Shown: positions 1 through 9,474 of the stretch, one piece after another
How the letters are laid out: every line of letters starts with the position of its first letter
How positions within the stretch are numbered: the stretch's first letter is position 1
Source: Chara braunii
Taxonomy: Eukaryota > Streptophyta > Charophyceae > Charales > Characeae
Reading direction: 5' to 3'
NCBI GenBank assembly: GCA_003427395.1
Contig: BFEA01001094.1
Location: 115,166-139,044 of the forward strand
DNA length: 23,879 nucleotides
Translations under genes and position numbers: made by a program
Notes under the pieces: generated by a model
Seen by the model: only the letters and a program-made list of their open reading frames with translations
The model's database searches: none
What the model was told of the DNA's origin: nothing

Positions 1-32
<32 letters not shown>
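1..32. repeat. Poly-T tract at the window edge
   Basis: The first 32 bases are all T. It could be the end of a minus-strand poly(A) tail of a retroposon lying outside the window or a simple homopolymer. Nothing adjacent decides between them. Confidence 0.9.
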
Positions 33-35
<3 letters not shown>

Positions 36-177
36 GGCGACGACCTTGAGATATCTTCATTCGACTGACCGGCCCCAGGTAATTAAAAAAATAAGTGACA
101 TCATTAAACTTCGGTCTGTGCTTTAACAGTTCGTTGGGTGTGTAGTACTGTGTACCAACTGAGCTTCCCCCGTTGGT

Positions 178-292
178 ATGCCGTCATTGTTTTCCCGCCA
201 TGCTGTCACTTTCTTTTCCCCTATGCTGTCATTTTCTTTCCCGCCAAGTTGTCATTTTCTTTCCCGCAATGCTGTCATTTTTTTTTTTCGCC
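178..292. repeat. Short tandem repeat, about 23-bp unit, about five copies
   Basis: Five imperfect head-to-tail copies of a T/C-rich unit containing TGCTGTCATTTTCTTTCCCG are visible. They vary by a few substitutions and by T-run length. Short open frames through this tract simply reflect the repeat and are not called as genes. Confidence 0.75.
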
Positions 293-456
293 CACGGAGT
301 TGCTCAGGTGGGAAGTATGCGATCCGTGAACGGGTTGGATTGGATTGGCTGACATTCAATCGATGACGGCGAAGTGAATACTAATTAACGTTGATTGATT
401 GGACTATCAGTCAGCTAATCACGACCCCAATACGATCAGCCTATGAGTTGACAGAA

Positions 457-475
457 TGATTGATTGATTGATTGG

Positions 476-522
<47 letters not shown>

Positions 523-532
523 GTTGGTTGAT
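457..532. repeat. (GATT)n tetranucleotide microsatellite
   Basis: About 75 bases of GATT units, with GGTT variants towards the right end. Apparent open frames here encode only repeated N-Q-S-I or W-L-I-D-like peptides and are artefacts of the repeat. Confidence 0.9.
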
Positions 533-616
533 AGGACCAATCGATGGGCAGATTGATTGGACCAATCAAGGGACAGCTCGATTGATTGGTCGTTCCAGCT
601 ACAAGAAAGAGAAGCG

Positions 617-920
617 AACAAAACACAGAGAGAGAGAGAAGAAGAAGAAGAAGAAGAAGAAGAAGAAGAAGAAGAAGAAAGAAGAAGAAGAAGAAGAAGA
701 AGAAGCAAGGAGGAGGAGGAGGAAGGAAGCAGAAGAGCAGCTCTGGCAAGGAGAGAGATCGCGCGGCGGGAGGAGGACAGAGAAGGTAGAACGAGGAGCA
801 AGTGGAAACAAAACACAGAGAGAAAGAGAAGAAGAAGAAGAAGAAGAAGAAGAAGAAGACTAAGGAAGGAGAAGAGCAGCTCTGGCAAGGAGAGAGATGG
901 CGCGCAGGGAGGAGGACAGA
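617..920. repeat. Duplicated module carrying (GAA)n tracts
   Basis: Two copies, 617-781 and 807-920, begin with AACAAAACACAGAGAGA, run through a GAA/AAG microsatellite, and end with the shared AGAGCAGCTCTGGCAAGGAG and GGAGGAGGACAGA blocks. They differ mainly in GAA tract length (165 versus 114 bp). This is a tandem duplication followed by microsatellite length change. Open frames across it encode only K/E/R or S/L/F runs. Confidence 0.8.
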
Positions 921-1150
921 ACACAGGAAGGCGAGGAGGGGACACGCAAGGAAGGACAGGCAAGCTAAAGGGAGGGAGGGAGGAGCTGGAGAGTAGGAGA
1001 GGAAAAGGCGAGCCGCGGGGGCAGATGCGTCGCAGTTAAAGCCCGCAAAGCTCCTACACACAGATCAACAATCAACCGCCGTCGATTTCAGAGAAATCAG
1101 TCAAGGAAAGGAGTAGGGAAGCCCATGCCGAAGCAAGATTAGATGGAGAG

Positions 1151-1590
1151 CCATAGGAGGAGGAGAAGAGAGGAGGAGGGAGGAGAAGGAGGAGGAGAGA
1201 AGGAGGGAGGAGGAGGAGGAGGAGAGATACAACTACTCGAAATACTGGTAATGGTCCTGTTCGTCTTCGTAGACGAGGACGACGAGGGGGAGGGGGAGGA
1301 GGAGGAGTAAGAGGAAGGGGAGGAGGAGGAGAAAGAGGAAGGGGAGGCCGAGGAGAGGAGGGAGGGAGGGAGGAGGGAGGAAGCAGCAAAGCAGAAAGAT
1401 GAGATCGAGGACAAGTGGGGAAAGAAGGGAGGCACAGCAAGAGGTGGAGAAGGGAGGACGAGGAGGAGAAAGGAGGAGGAGGAGAAAAGAGGAGGAGGAG
1501 AAAAGAGGAGGAGAAAGGAGGAGGAGGAGAAGGGAGGAGGAGGAGGAGAAAAGAGGAGGAGGAAGAACATGACGAAGAGAGAGAAACGAA
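1151..1590. repeat. GGA/GGAGGA purine-rich low-complexity tract
   Basis: About 440 bases are nearly pure A/G on the plus strand (GGAGGA, GGAGAA and related triplets), interrupted by a mixed stretch at about 1227-1290. The three-base period keeps frames open on both strands, giving long serine/leucine/proline or glutamate/lysine peptides. I see no protein domain and call no gene. Confidence 0.85.
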
Positions 1591-1720
1591 GGTAAGGCGA
1601 TGACGGCGAGGGCGATGCTGACCAGGATGAGGCAGATTGAGCACACTCTCACACTGTCAGCACGATTACGATTTGCTTTTTTTTTTCCCGTTATTTTAAT
1701 TCGACGTCACGATTTCCAAT

Positions 1721-1844
1721 TGGACACGTGTCACAACCTGGTCTACAGATCGGGATCTTCTCCAGCTTCAATTGGCCGCCAGCTGTCCTATTGCTCCGAT
1801 TTCGTCGTCGTCGCTTGCGTCGAGCAGGTTGTGACACGTGTCCA
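1721..1844. repeat. Perfect 20-bp inverted repeat with G-boxes
   Basis: TGGACACGTGTCACAACCTG at 1721-1740 is exactly reverse-complemented at 1825-1844, with an 84-bp spacer. Each arm holds the palindromic G-box core CACGTG (1725-1730 and 1835-1840). Two more CACGTG sites follow at 1876-1881 and 1892-1897. In plants CACGTG is the core site for bZIP and bHLH factors, so this could be a promoter fragment, but no adjacent coding region is visible. Confidence 0.7.
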
Positions 1845-1941
1845 TCCGCCCTTCCGCCATAGCCGGTTTTAAGAGCACGTGTATGTTGTGACACGTGTCC
1901 ATCCGCCCTTCTGCCATAGCCGGCTTTCAGAGGACGTGTAT
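1828..1941. repeat. 57-bp tandem duplication
   Basis: GTTGTGACACGTGTCCATCC starts at 1828 and again at 1885, and each copy runs on through CGCCCTTC(C/T)GCCATAGCCGG to a CGTGTAT end. The copies differ at a handful of positions. The duplication multiplies the G-box described for the inverted repeat. Confidence 0.8.
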
Positions 1942-2213
1942 ACGTGTGTCCGCCCTGCGCTGCTCTCTGCGATGCGTTTGTGCCGAGCTTCGCGCGCAGG
2001 AGGTTTCTCCAGCATATGAAGCGCAAAATAAGAATGAATCATCCTCCAAAATGCGGGAAGATACACCGCCACATCTTTTGTCCCTTGTGCATCAGATGAG
2101 CAGCGGTGAGCAGCGGAGCGAGACGCAAAGAAAGGGAAAAAACGAGGAAGAGGGACAGAGTTTTGTCCCTTGTGCTAATCTTCTCTGTATCCACGCATAA
2201 ATTTAAAAACAAA

Positions 2214-2244
2214 AATAATAATAGTAATAATAATAATAATAAAA
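2214..2244. repeat. (AAT)n trinucleotide repeat
   Basis: A short AAT/TAA microsatellite with one AGT interruption. It has no coding significance. Confidence 0.85.
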
Positions 2245-2289
2245 GAGAGTTACGGTCGTGGATTGCGGTCCTTCAATTGCCACCGTGCC

Positions 2290-2390
2290 GTAGTACCACT
2301 CGCCATCCGCCAACATTTCGCATGCATCTAGACACGAAGGCCTGCCCAGATACATTAACAGTCTTGGCGGATGGGGAGTGGTGGAACTAC
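2290..2390. repeat. Imperfect inverted repeat (hairpin)
   Basis: GTAGTACCACTCGCCATCCG (2290-2309) continuing to CCAA is nearly mirrored by TTGGCGGATGGGGAGTGGTG (2364-2383) continuing to GAACTAC. The arms are about 24-27 bp around a loop of about 50 bp. It could be a small non-autonomous transposon remnant or a chance hairpin. No target duplication was identified. Confidence 0.55.
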
Positions 2391-2494
2391 CGGTAGTGCT
2401 TTGGCCTACGTGCAATTCTATTGTAATTGTAGTAGCGCAGTGATCCCCAAGGTGTCGCCGGGTTATTTTTTTGTTTTTCCATTTTTCAAAGGAC

Positions 2495-2868
2495 TAATTT
2501 GCAAAATACCATCATCGGTTGAGGTATATGCCAAAATGGCCCCTGAAAGATGTGGAGGGAGCGGACTGCGCTTTTGGGCCAAAATCTTTGTGTTGTGCCC
2601 CTGTCAGGTTGGTGTGCAACTTTGCAATCTGGACCTCCCCGTTTGGGCCTTGCCTTTTGCAATAGCGCCTAGGAGAAGTTGGCAATTACTACTGGGGCAT
2701 TTCGCAAAGTTAATGGTACCCGGTAGGGATATATTGCAAAGATAGGGGTCCAACCGACGCCAGGGGTATTTCACAAAAAAAGATTGTCACAGGGCCATTC
2801 CGCTCGACCCACATCTTTTAGGGGCATTTTGGCATATATCTCAACATATGAGGGTATTTTACAAATTA
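2495..2868. mobile_element. Foldback / MITE-like element
   Basis: The left arm 2495-2565 and right arm 2799-2868 are imperfect reverse complements over about 70 bp. The ends read TAATTTGCAAAATACC and GGTATTTTACAAATTA, and shared inner blocks include TATATGCCAAAATGGCCCC and its complement. The 230-bp centre has no coding potential. Long terminal inverted repeats with a short non-coding core are typical of MITEs or foldback elements. The outermost bases are TA, which might be the target duplication, but superfamily is undetermined. Related motifs such as GGTATTTCGCAAAG recur around 4560-4810, suggesting a second diverged relative. Confidence 0.6.
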
Positions 2869-3032
2869 CCCCTCTTTTAACTACACTGTTCTTCTCTCAA
2901 ATTCTTTTTGCCTTTCACCCACGCTATGCGCAGGGACGCAGCCAGGACAACTAGTCGGGGGAGGACGGCGGAGTTGGCAGGTTTGGCAAGCAGGTCAGCT
3001 TCGCAATGCATATAAGGCAAAAAAACTGAGAC

Positions 3033-3050
3033 AAAAAAAAAAAAAAAAAA
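3033..3050. repeat. A18 homopolymer
   Basis: Eighteen consecutive A residues, preceded by GCATATAAGGC and another A run. It might be the tail of an old retroposed sequence, but no SINE or LINE body can be recognised upstream. Confidence 0.7.
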
Positions 3051-4961
3051 TCCTCACAGTCGTCGGCCCAACGACACCGTAAGAAACAAATACATGCCCA
3101 CAGCCGACGTCCGTTATGCAATGTCTACCACCAGATACATCAAGGAAGACGTGCCAGCCCTGAAGGCATACTCACGCTACCTTTTTCAAAGTGCATCCGG
3201 CTGCAATTACGGCCCCACCTGAAGGCATTTAGCCACAATCACGTTCATAAAGAACTAAAAAAGTCCTTATGTAAGTATGCCCTAACACCGCCAACGTCCC
3301 CTGACCTTCTCGCACCCAACTTCTACACAGTTGTATCTGACAGGCGTCGTTTCGGTGACACCATAATGGTTCTTTCCGTAAAAAACAGGCAGATATGTGT
3401 CCGTATTGGTCGTCCCTTATGCACGTCCACGGATAACTTACTGGAATTGTATTAACTAATTTTTGTCTTCACATTGCTCTACAAGACACTTATTATATAG
3501 TAGCACACTTTCATTCCTATGAGAGTCCAATTTGCTCTATTTGCAAGATTCTACTATTGGATAGGAAAAATCTTCGGACTTCAATGTAAAAAAAACTTAG
3601 GTCAAATTCATTTTTGGATTACTTTCTTTGGCGTGAATTTGATTTTTTTTCCTATGCATTTCTTACGTCTGTGGGCATGTCATGCCGCATTCCGGATTAT
3701 CGAGACGCTTATGCCAAATGAAATGCACTGAGTAGTTTTGATTCTGATCTTTCTGTTGTAGGAAGTTTAGTTTTTTTTGGGTACATCAACGAAAACGTAT
3801 AGGCCTTACACCTAAAACCACCTGCCCATCCGAATTCGTACATTCCCCCATTCCCAATTTTTTTTTTTTTTTAAAGAGACCCTACACATCGTCCCCACAA
3901 GACAAGACGACGGGCCCACAACATACCTAGACAAAAAATCGCAACACGATTCATCGGAGTACCCTGCACGAAGATCAACCCACCCCAAAATTTGCCCCCA
4001 CCCACCACAAATGTACCCCAACATCATCCCAAGAACCATTAAAGAAGGGGGGGGGGGAAACAAAAGAAAAAAAACTTCCCTGAAACAGAAAAGCCCGGTC
4101 CCCGCCCAGCGACATCGAACGACCTAAACACTCGACCGTCAGTCGTCCACGCTCCAAGCTGTACAAGGACCGCTACCCTTACCAATCTTACTCCTAACGC
4201 CGACCGCACCCTAGCCTAACCCCTAAAACACCCCATTTCCAGCCCACTGTACCGCACGACATTTCCGAAGAAAAATGCTTTGCAGAACAACGAACGACAA
4301 TCGGAATAGACACAACCATCCTGGTTGTGAACTACTCCTAGGACTATAAAGAGGGGACCCCGGCAAGCATAAAGCCTCGCAAATGACGTAAATCATGTTG
4401 CCCACGGCCCCAACAATGGTAGTCAGAGATGGGGTGGGGTTGCTGGTGGGGGTCCGGTTACCGGAAAGACCGAGCATTTTACCAGTACTTGTGCCTCTCT
4501 TTCTCCCCATTCTTTTTTTCTTACAAAATTGTTGAAATACCCTTAGTAGTTTAGGTTAGATACCCCTAAAACACAGGGGTACACTAATATGCCCCGGATT
4601 TCCGCATTTGTCTTCTTCCCACTCATAGGTTATTTCGCCATATGCCTTGGTCCTGGGCTGCAGTGGCCCGTGCATTACTTTTCCCATCTGCAAGGACCAA
4701 CGACGAGCAATGTCAGGGCATATAGACAAGTTTTCCATGGCGTGGTTGGGGTATATGCAAAAGATAACAGGTGCAATTGGCCAGTGAGGTATTTCGCAAA
4801 GTTTCATGTCTATAGTCTTTCACTATTGCCTGACGAAATATTCAAACTTTCATATGCATTTCAATATTTATTTATTTATTTTCCACCTAGGCTATCGAAG
4901 TGGCCTGGGTCCACTTACCCAGTCGTGCCAACAAAAAATAAAAAAAATTAAAAAAAAATAA

Positions 4962-4983
4962 ATATATATATATATATATATAT
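4962..4983. repeat. (AT)n dinucleotide repeat
   Basis: About eleven AT units within A+T-rich DNA just left of the retroelement. Confidence 0.9.
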
Positions 4984-5081
4984 TTTTGGTAAAAAAATTG
5001 ATTTGACGATTAGACAAAAGTTTTTCATTATATTTTTCTGCATAACATACTAGGCTACCAGCCGGGCCGCCCGGGTCCCGG

Positions 5082-5722
5082 TGTCGGGCCTGTCCGCTCC
5101 CTTCTCTTCGCCCGCTACTCCCGAGGGGCGGGGATACCGATAGCGCGAGGCTATGAGTACGGAGCCTCCCCTTCTGACGAACCTGGTGCTAGGAGCCGAC
5201 GCGCTCCCGAGTTAGGTGCTACTCGGTTGCCTGCCCAACACCCATTAGCGGCCAGCGGGACCGACTACTTCGAACCGTGAGGCCCTTGGTGTGCAGACTG
5301 GACGTTCTGTCCGAGACCGCCTAGAAGACTGAGGGCTAGACACATTGAAACTGGGTCTCGGGCTTACCCGCGCGCCTAGTGTTGGTCCGGTACTGGAAAA
5401 ATGTTTGTCTTCCCGGGGGCGGACGCACCCAACAATCTTATCGGGCTCGAGTTTCCCAACTCTTCACGCGGTCTGACGATGTCGCTCGGGTGGAGGCGAA
5501 GGTTCCCACCTCGAGCTTAACTCCTCATAACCTTGCTGTTTCAGTAAGTACTATCCACCCCTCCCCCTTCCGAAGGCGAAAGTCGGTAACCTTCTTACTT
5601 ATATCGAGAACAAAGAGAGGCCCGAGAGCCCGGACTTGGACGGCCAAGCAATGTAAAAGTCTGAAACAAATGAGGAAAATGGCCTCCCACGTTCGGGGGA
5701 GCACAAACCTTCACAGTGGAGC
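5082..5722 (-). repeat. 3' LTR (portion shared with the right LTR)
   Basis: 641 bp matching 22899-23540 from TGTCGGGCCTG to CACAGTGGAGC, with roughly 25-30 differences by eye, mostly transitions. In element orientation the LTR ends in CCCGACA, giving the usual CA terminus. The other terminus is unclear: a TG occurs at 5715 (TGTGAAGG), but no polypurine tract precedes it on the element strand, so the real 3' LTR may extend further right. A weak TATA-like TATAAG lies at 5598-5603 on the minus strand and is altered to TATGAG in the other LTR. Confidence 0.9.
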
Positions 5723-6276
5723 AAGCATACAGTCAAACGATTAAGCGAGCGTGACCCCAGACCGCGAGTGGTGCATGTCAACGACAGCGAAAACTTGACC
5801 AGAAAACGACGAGTGGAGCATAAAACGCGAGCCCAGACAAAAAGACAAGCGTGACTTCAAAATGACACGTGAAGCATTGCCTTAAATAACGGAGAGAGTT
5901 CAAACCCCAATATCGGGGAAGCAAGAACGAAGGAGAAAACAGCACTGGGGGAGGTCCAGAGGTGCTTGAGCACTGATCCGAAATAGCTCCGAGCTCGCCG
6001 TTCGGAAGCCAAGCGCTGTCGCGCCGAGGCCAACTGCAACCGTCCTTTCCCGAGTATGAGCTCGCGGGGTCCCCCCCTTGACCTTCAGTCGGCACGCGTA
6101 AAACCTCCGAGGACCAGGCGCAGACGGCGGACCCGGCCTGGAGCACTGACACGAAGACCGAAGTACCTCTTACTTGTCGCACGCTGCCGACAATTCTACG
6201 ATGCTCCCTTGTGGACCTGCTCGGCGGGCCTCCGGCTGCCTCGCCGCTCGCTCCTCACGCCCTCTCCCTCTCTTGT

Positions 6277-6279
<3 letters not shown>

Positions 6280-6329
<50 letters not shown>

Positions 6330-6374
6330 CGCTCGCTCGCTCGCTTTCTCTCTCAATCTTCTCTCTCTCTCTCT

Positions 6375-6421
<47 letters not shown>
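6280..6421. repeat. (CT)n microsatellites
   Basis: Two long CT runs (about 6280-6327 and 6361-6421) are separated by a short CTCG-rich spacer. They keep several frames open with S/L or R/E dipeptides, which are not genes. Confidence 0.9.
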
Positions 6422-6425
<4 letters not shown>

Positions 6426-6434
6426 TTTGCCCCC

Positions 6435-7205
6435 GTTGTTCCTTATGCAGCGACCGCGGGTCCTTTCTCTCTTTCTCTCCCGTAGCTGCCCCTTCCAACA
6501 ACCTTCGTGTAGCGGTCGCAGGTCTTCACTCTCTCTCTCTTTCCTGCTCTCGTGGTCGCCTTGTCGTCCCTCATGTGACGAGCGCCGGTCTTCACTCTCT
6601 CTCTCTCCCTCTCTCGTGGTCGCCCCGTAGTCCCTAGTGTAACGAGCGCAGGTCTTCACTCTCTCTCTCTCCCTCTCTTGTGGTCTCCCCGTCGTCCCTC
6701 GTGTGACGAGCGCAGGTCTTCACTCTCTCTCTCTCCCTCTCTCGTGGTCGCCCCGTAGTCCCTAGTGTAACGAGCGCAGGTCTTCACTCTCTCTCTCTTT
6801 CCTGCTCTCGTGGTCGCCTTGTCGTCCCTCATGTGACGAGCGCCAGTCTTCACTCTCTCTCTCTCCCTCTCTCGTGGTCGCTCCGTAGTCCCTAGTGTAA
6901 CGAGCGCAGGTCTTCACTCTCTCTCTCTCCCTCTCTTGTGGTCGCCCCGTCGTCCCTCGTGTGACGAGCGTAGGTCTTCACTCTCTCTCTCCCTCTCTCG
7001 TGGTCGCCCCGTCGTCCCTCGTGTGACGAGCGCAGGTCTTTCCTCTCTCTATCTCCCTCTCTCGTGGTCGCCCCGTAATCCCTAGTGTGGCGGGCGCAGA
7101 CCCCCTCTCTCTCTCTCCCCCGTAGTTGCCCCGTCGTCCCTCGTGTAACGAGCGCAGGTCTTCACTCTCTCTCCCTCCCGTAGTTGCCCGTCGTCCCTCG
7201 TGTAG
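6435..7205. repeat. Minisatellite of about 62-66 bp units with a higher-order period
   Basis: About eleven imperfect tandem copies share GAGCGCAGGTCTTCACTC, a CT run, CGTGGTCGCC and CCGT(A/C)GTCCCT. Two unit types alternate (CCTAGTGTAACGAGCG and CCTC(A/G)TGTGACGAGCG). The TTTCCTGCTCTCGTGG variant occurs at 6540 and again at 6798, so a block of four units is itself repeated with a period of 258 bp. It lies on the pol-distal side of the element, so it was amplified within the retroelement or its LTR. Confidence 0.85.
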
Positions 7206-7323
7206 CGCACGCACCTCGGCCTTCCCCACACACACCTCTCGGGCGAACGTCGCAACGGAGTACTGCCCGAAGATACTAGAGCGGTCGCTCGTGCGCGCGT
7301 ACATACGCAGTTCTCGTGCGCCA

Positions 7324-7350
7324 CCCCTCTCCCTCCTCTCCCCCTCTTTT
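7324..7350 (-). promoter_or_regulatory. Candidate polypurine tract
   Basis: On the minus strand this is 27 consecutive purines immediately followed by TG (TGGCGCACGAG, starting at 7323). Ty3/gypsy elements prime plus-strand DNA from a polypurine tract abutting the 5'-TG of the 3' LTR. If this is the PPT, the 3' LTR spans 5082-7323 (about 2.24 kb) and the right LTR is truncated. The region is C/T-rich, so chance occurrence is possible; another candidate is near 7540. Confidence 0.35.
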
Positions 7351-7355
7351 ATATA
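7346..7355 (-). promoter_or_regulatory. Candidate TATA box
   Basis: Minus-strand TATATAAAAG followed by a GA-rich tract is a textbook TATA box layout and would start transcripts near 7320, reading towards the 3' LTR end. It overlaps the candidate polypurine tract, and the two readings imply different LTR limits. No transcript evidence is available from sequence. Confidence 0.3.
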
Positions 7356-8109
7356 CTTATTCCCTTCTCCCGTTTCGATCTTCTTCCCTTGCAGCTCTTC
7401 CTTTTTGCTCCTTCCTTGTTTTCCCCGCCGAAATTTTACCAAATTTTTGTTTTTACTTTCCGAGCTTTCGCCAATCTCCCGCCGAGCTTCAAACTTTGCT
7501 CCTCCACCCTTTCAAGATCGCACTTCCTGCGCAGCGATCCCACCTTCCCCCTACCTCACCCAATCATAGCGATTTCTTCGCCTACCTGCGGATTCGACGC
7601 CCTCCCGGTACGCTTTACTTTTCCCGTCCGCAAGCCAGTATCCTTCTGCTGACGAACATCGTCCGTTCACCTCTTCGCGCACCCCCGACCATGGATTTAA
7701 CGTTCCCGACTCCTTGGCCGTTGGTCTCCCTTCTCACTACCGCTCCCCCTGCAGTGGTTTCTCTCCTCTCGTATCAACGAGTCCCCGTCCGCGCTCGTTC
7801 GGCTTCCTCTCTTACTCCTTCCAGTCGTATAGCGCTTGCACCTGGTTAGATTACCGACCAGGTACAAAGTTTCCCCGCATTAATCCCTTACGCCAACATA
7901 TTTGTCGATTTTCCTGTCCTCCCGCCCGTCTTCAGGGTAGCCCGCCGTTCTTTGCCTCCTCACTAGCCATTCGCGGGAGCTAGGCCCCCGGGTGCAGGCT
8001 TTCGCCTTCTCAGATTTCCTCCAGATGCTTAGCCAATTTCCCGCCGTCTCACCTCTAATCTTTAGTTATCAAGAACCGACTCGGGACGGTTCTTGCCAAC
8101 TATTTTCCC

Positions 8110-8986
8110 NGGTCTCTTTGTCGAGTTTTNCCGCACGTCCAGNTNTCANTGCTCTTCGNGAGCGCGCACGCCCCTGTAGACATAGANAGATCCTTCCTCG
8201 GTAGCNAGGTAGTGTTGGTCTGTTAGGCCAATNTCCCGGCTTGGGGGNNACAGCACCGCATCCNTNAAGACCCGACCTTTNGGAGACCCGATGATTCANT
8301 CGCCGNGCGCGACCGTGATTCTTNCCGGCAGTCCGTTTTTCTNNGAGAACCGATCCCGNCNACTCCGAGTGTCCGCACCCCTGTTACGNGAAGCCGATGT
8401 TCCCCTANGCCATACTTACCCCGTCTCCCATGTCTCCCCGAGGTNTTTCCCTCCCCCCATGNCGCCTTTCTGATCTAANCCTNGACCCCACGGTCGCCNG
8501 CGNCCGGTTGTCCAATCCGCTTTATCGTGCAGCAACTGCNAGGCTCAGTCACCGTCCTGCAACGCACCCGGGGAAACACCATAGCTCTGCTGGTAAGGAA
8601 CCCTTNTTTTGCCCTGTGTGGGCACCAACTCTTCCCCCAGACGTGCANCCATCNCCATNTGGCNTCTTCCTCGTGTTGCTGTAGGCGCCTTCANGTGTGG
8701 TCNTANCATCCGAATTGNGCCGGTTTTCGTGGCATCTCCCCCGATCTCNAGGTACCGTCGACCAGGCAGGGTACGAGCAGACCCCGCCACGTTCCTCCGT
8801 GGTAGANCCGTGGTCATTCATAACCTAGGTCCCGGACCTTAATTGGCCGCCTGCTTCTGATNTGATCAAGGCCTATCCCGATACAATCCGCCCGTACCGC
8901 ATTCTNCGATTCTGTCACCCGAAACTTCANTCTTTATGATCTGCCTNAGCCCGCTTGCGACCAAGGTTCNGACCGTCACTCCAGCN
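8110..8986. other. Stretch with scattered ambiguous bases (N)
   Basis: Several dozen isolated N positions are spread over about 880 bp rather than one gap. This pattern suggests an ambiguous consensus of near-identical repeat copies or low-quality reads. Open frames through it are unreliable and no gene is called. Confidence 0.85.
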
Positions 8987-9474
8987 AATCGAATGGTTAG
9001 TACGAAGACCCGGATGCCCGAGGTCATCCACAAGCATCATGTCCACACGCACGCACATGTCAAAACCAAGCAAAAACTGCTAGAAAAAAGAAAAAATTGG
9101 TATTCATTTCAAAGAAAAAACCCTTCGGCTGGTAGACAGCCGCCCGACAACCAGCCCACACCCCATTTCTCGCCGTCCCCGGTGAGCATTTCCCGACATA
9201 TTTCCCCTCCCCTTATTTTAGTTCATCCCATTTCCCCTGGCTCCTGGTTGCTCCTTCCCTTTCACCGTACACATGTCCCTTGATGCCTATTTTTCCCTAA
9301 CTATGCCTGTTTTCCCTAACTATGGTACAAAGTTTCCTTTCGAGTCACAACATATCGCACTTTTCCGACTCGCCCTTCCCTTAACTAAGGTACATCCTCC
9401 CCTCGGTCCTCCGACATATGTCCCACTCTAACTATGGTACAATCACACTCCCTAGGACTAACTCACATGGCCCC

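Larger units (their letters stand above)
2869..5081. other. Gene-free flank left of the retroelement
   Basis: No open frame here shows a recognisable domain. It holds an 18-base A run (3033-3050), a strand-asymmetric stretch rich in C and A (about 3790-4240), sequence at 4560-4810 resembling the foldback element at 2495-2868, an (AT)n tract (4962-4983) and a short G+C-rich palindromic stretch (5062-5081) directly abutting the LTR. Apparent ORFs of 60-120 codons lack any supporting feature. Confidence 0.6.
5723..9474 (-). other. Long 3' non-coding region between pol and the shared LTR
   Basis: About 3.75 kb without convincing coding sequence. From left to right it contains a mixed stretch, CT microsatellites (6280-6421), a minisatellite (6435-7205), a candidate polypurine tract and TATA box (7324-7355), C/T-rich DNA (7360-8100), a stretch with scattered ambiguous bases (8110-8986), and short direct repeats such as CTAACTATGGTACAA at 9316-9330 and 9428-9442. 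A long non-coding region 3' of pol is known in some plant Ty3/gypsy lineages. Part of it may belong to a longer 3' LTR. Confidence 0.65.

Noticed and set aside
436-1061. Long minus- and plus-strand open frames of up to 206 codons
   Set aside because: They run through GATT, GAA and GGA microsatellites and encode only S/L/F, N/Q/S or K/E/R runs; all frames are open because of the three-base period.
1072-1652. Three overlapping minus-strand frames of 139-190 codons
   Set aside because: They lie within the GGA purine tract. The peptides are poly-Ser/Leu/Pro and three frames are open at once.
3812-4510. Minus-strand frames of 63-95 codons left of the element
   Set aside because: They are short, have no motif, and lie in strand-asymmetric low-complexity DNA.
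5077-5081. Target-site duplication flanking the element
   Set aside because: The five bases left of the LTR (CCCGG) do not match the bases right of 23533 (GTGGA) or 23540 (CCTAC).
6056-6659. Open frames of 100-193 codons on both strands
   Set aside because: They are produced by CT microsatellites (S-L or R-E dipeptide repeats).
6978-7849. Minus-strand 154-codon and plus-strand 177-codon frames
   Set aside because: The first translates the minisatellite. The second is C/T-rich with no domain and is on the strand opposite to the element genes.
8397-8842. Overlapping frames on both strands with many X residues
   Set aside because: The ambiguous bases make the frames unreliable and no motif is visible.
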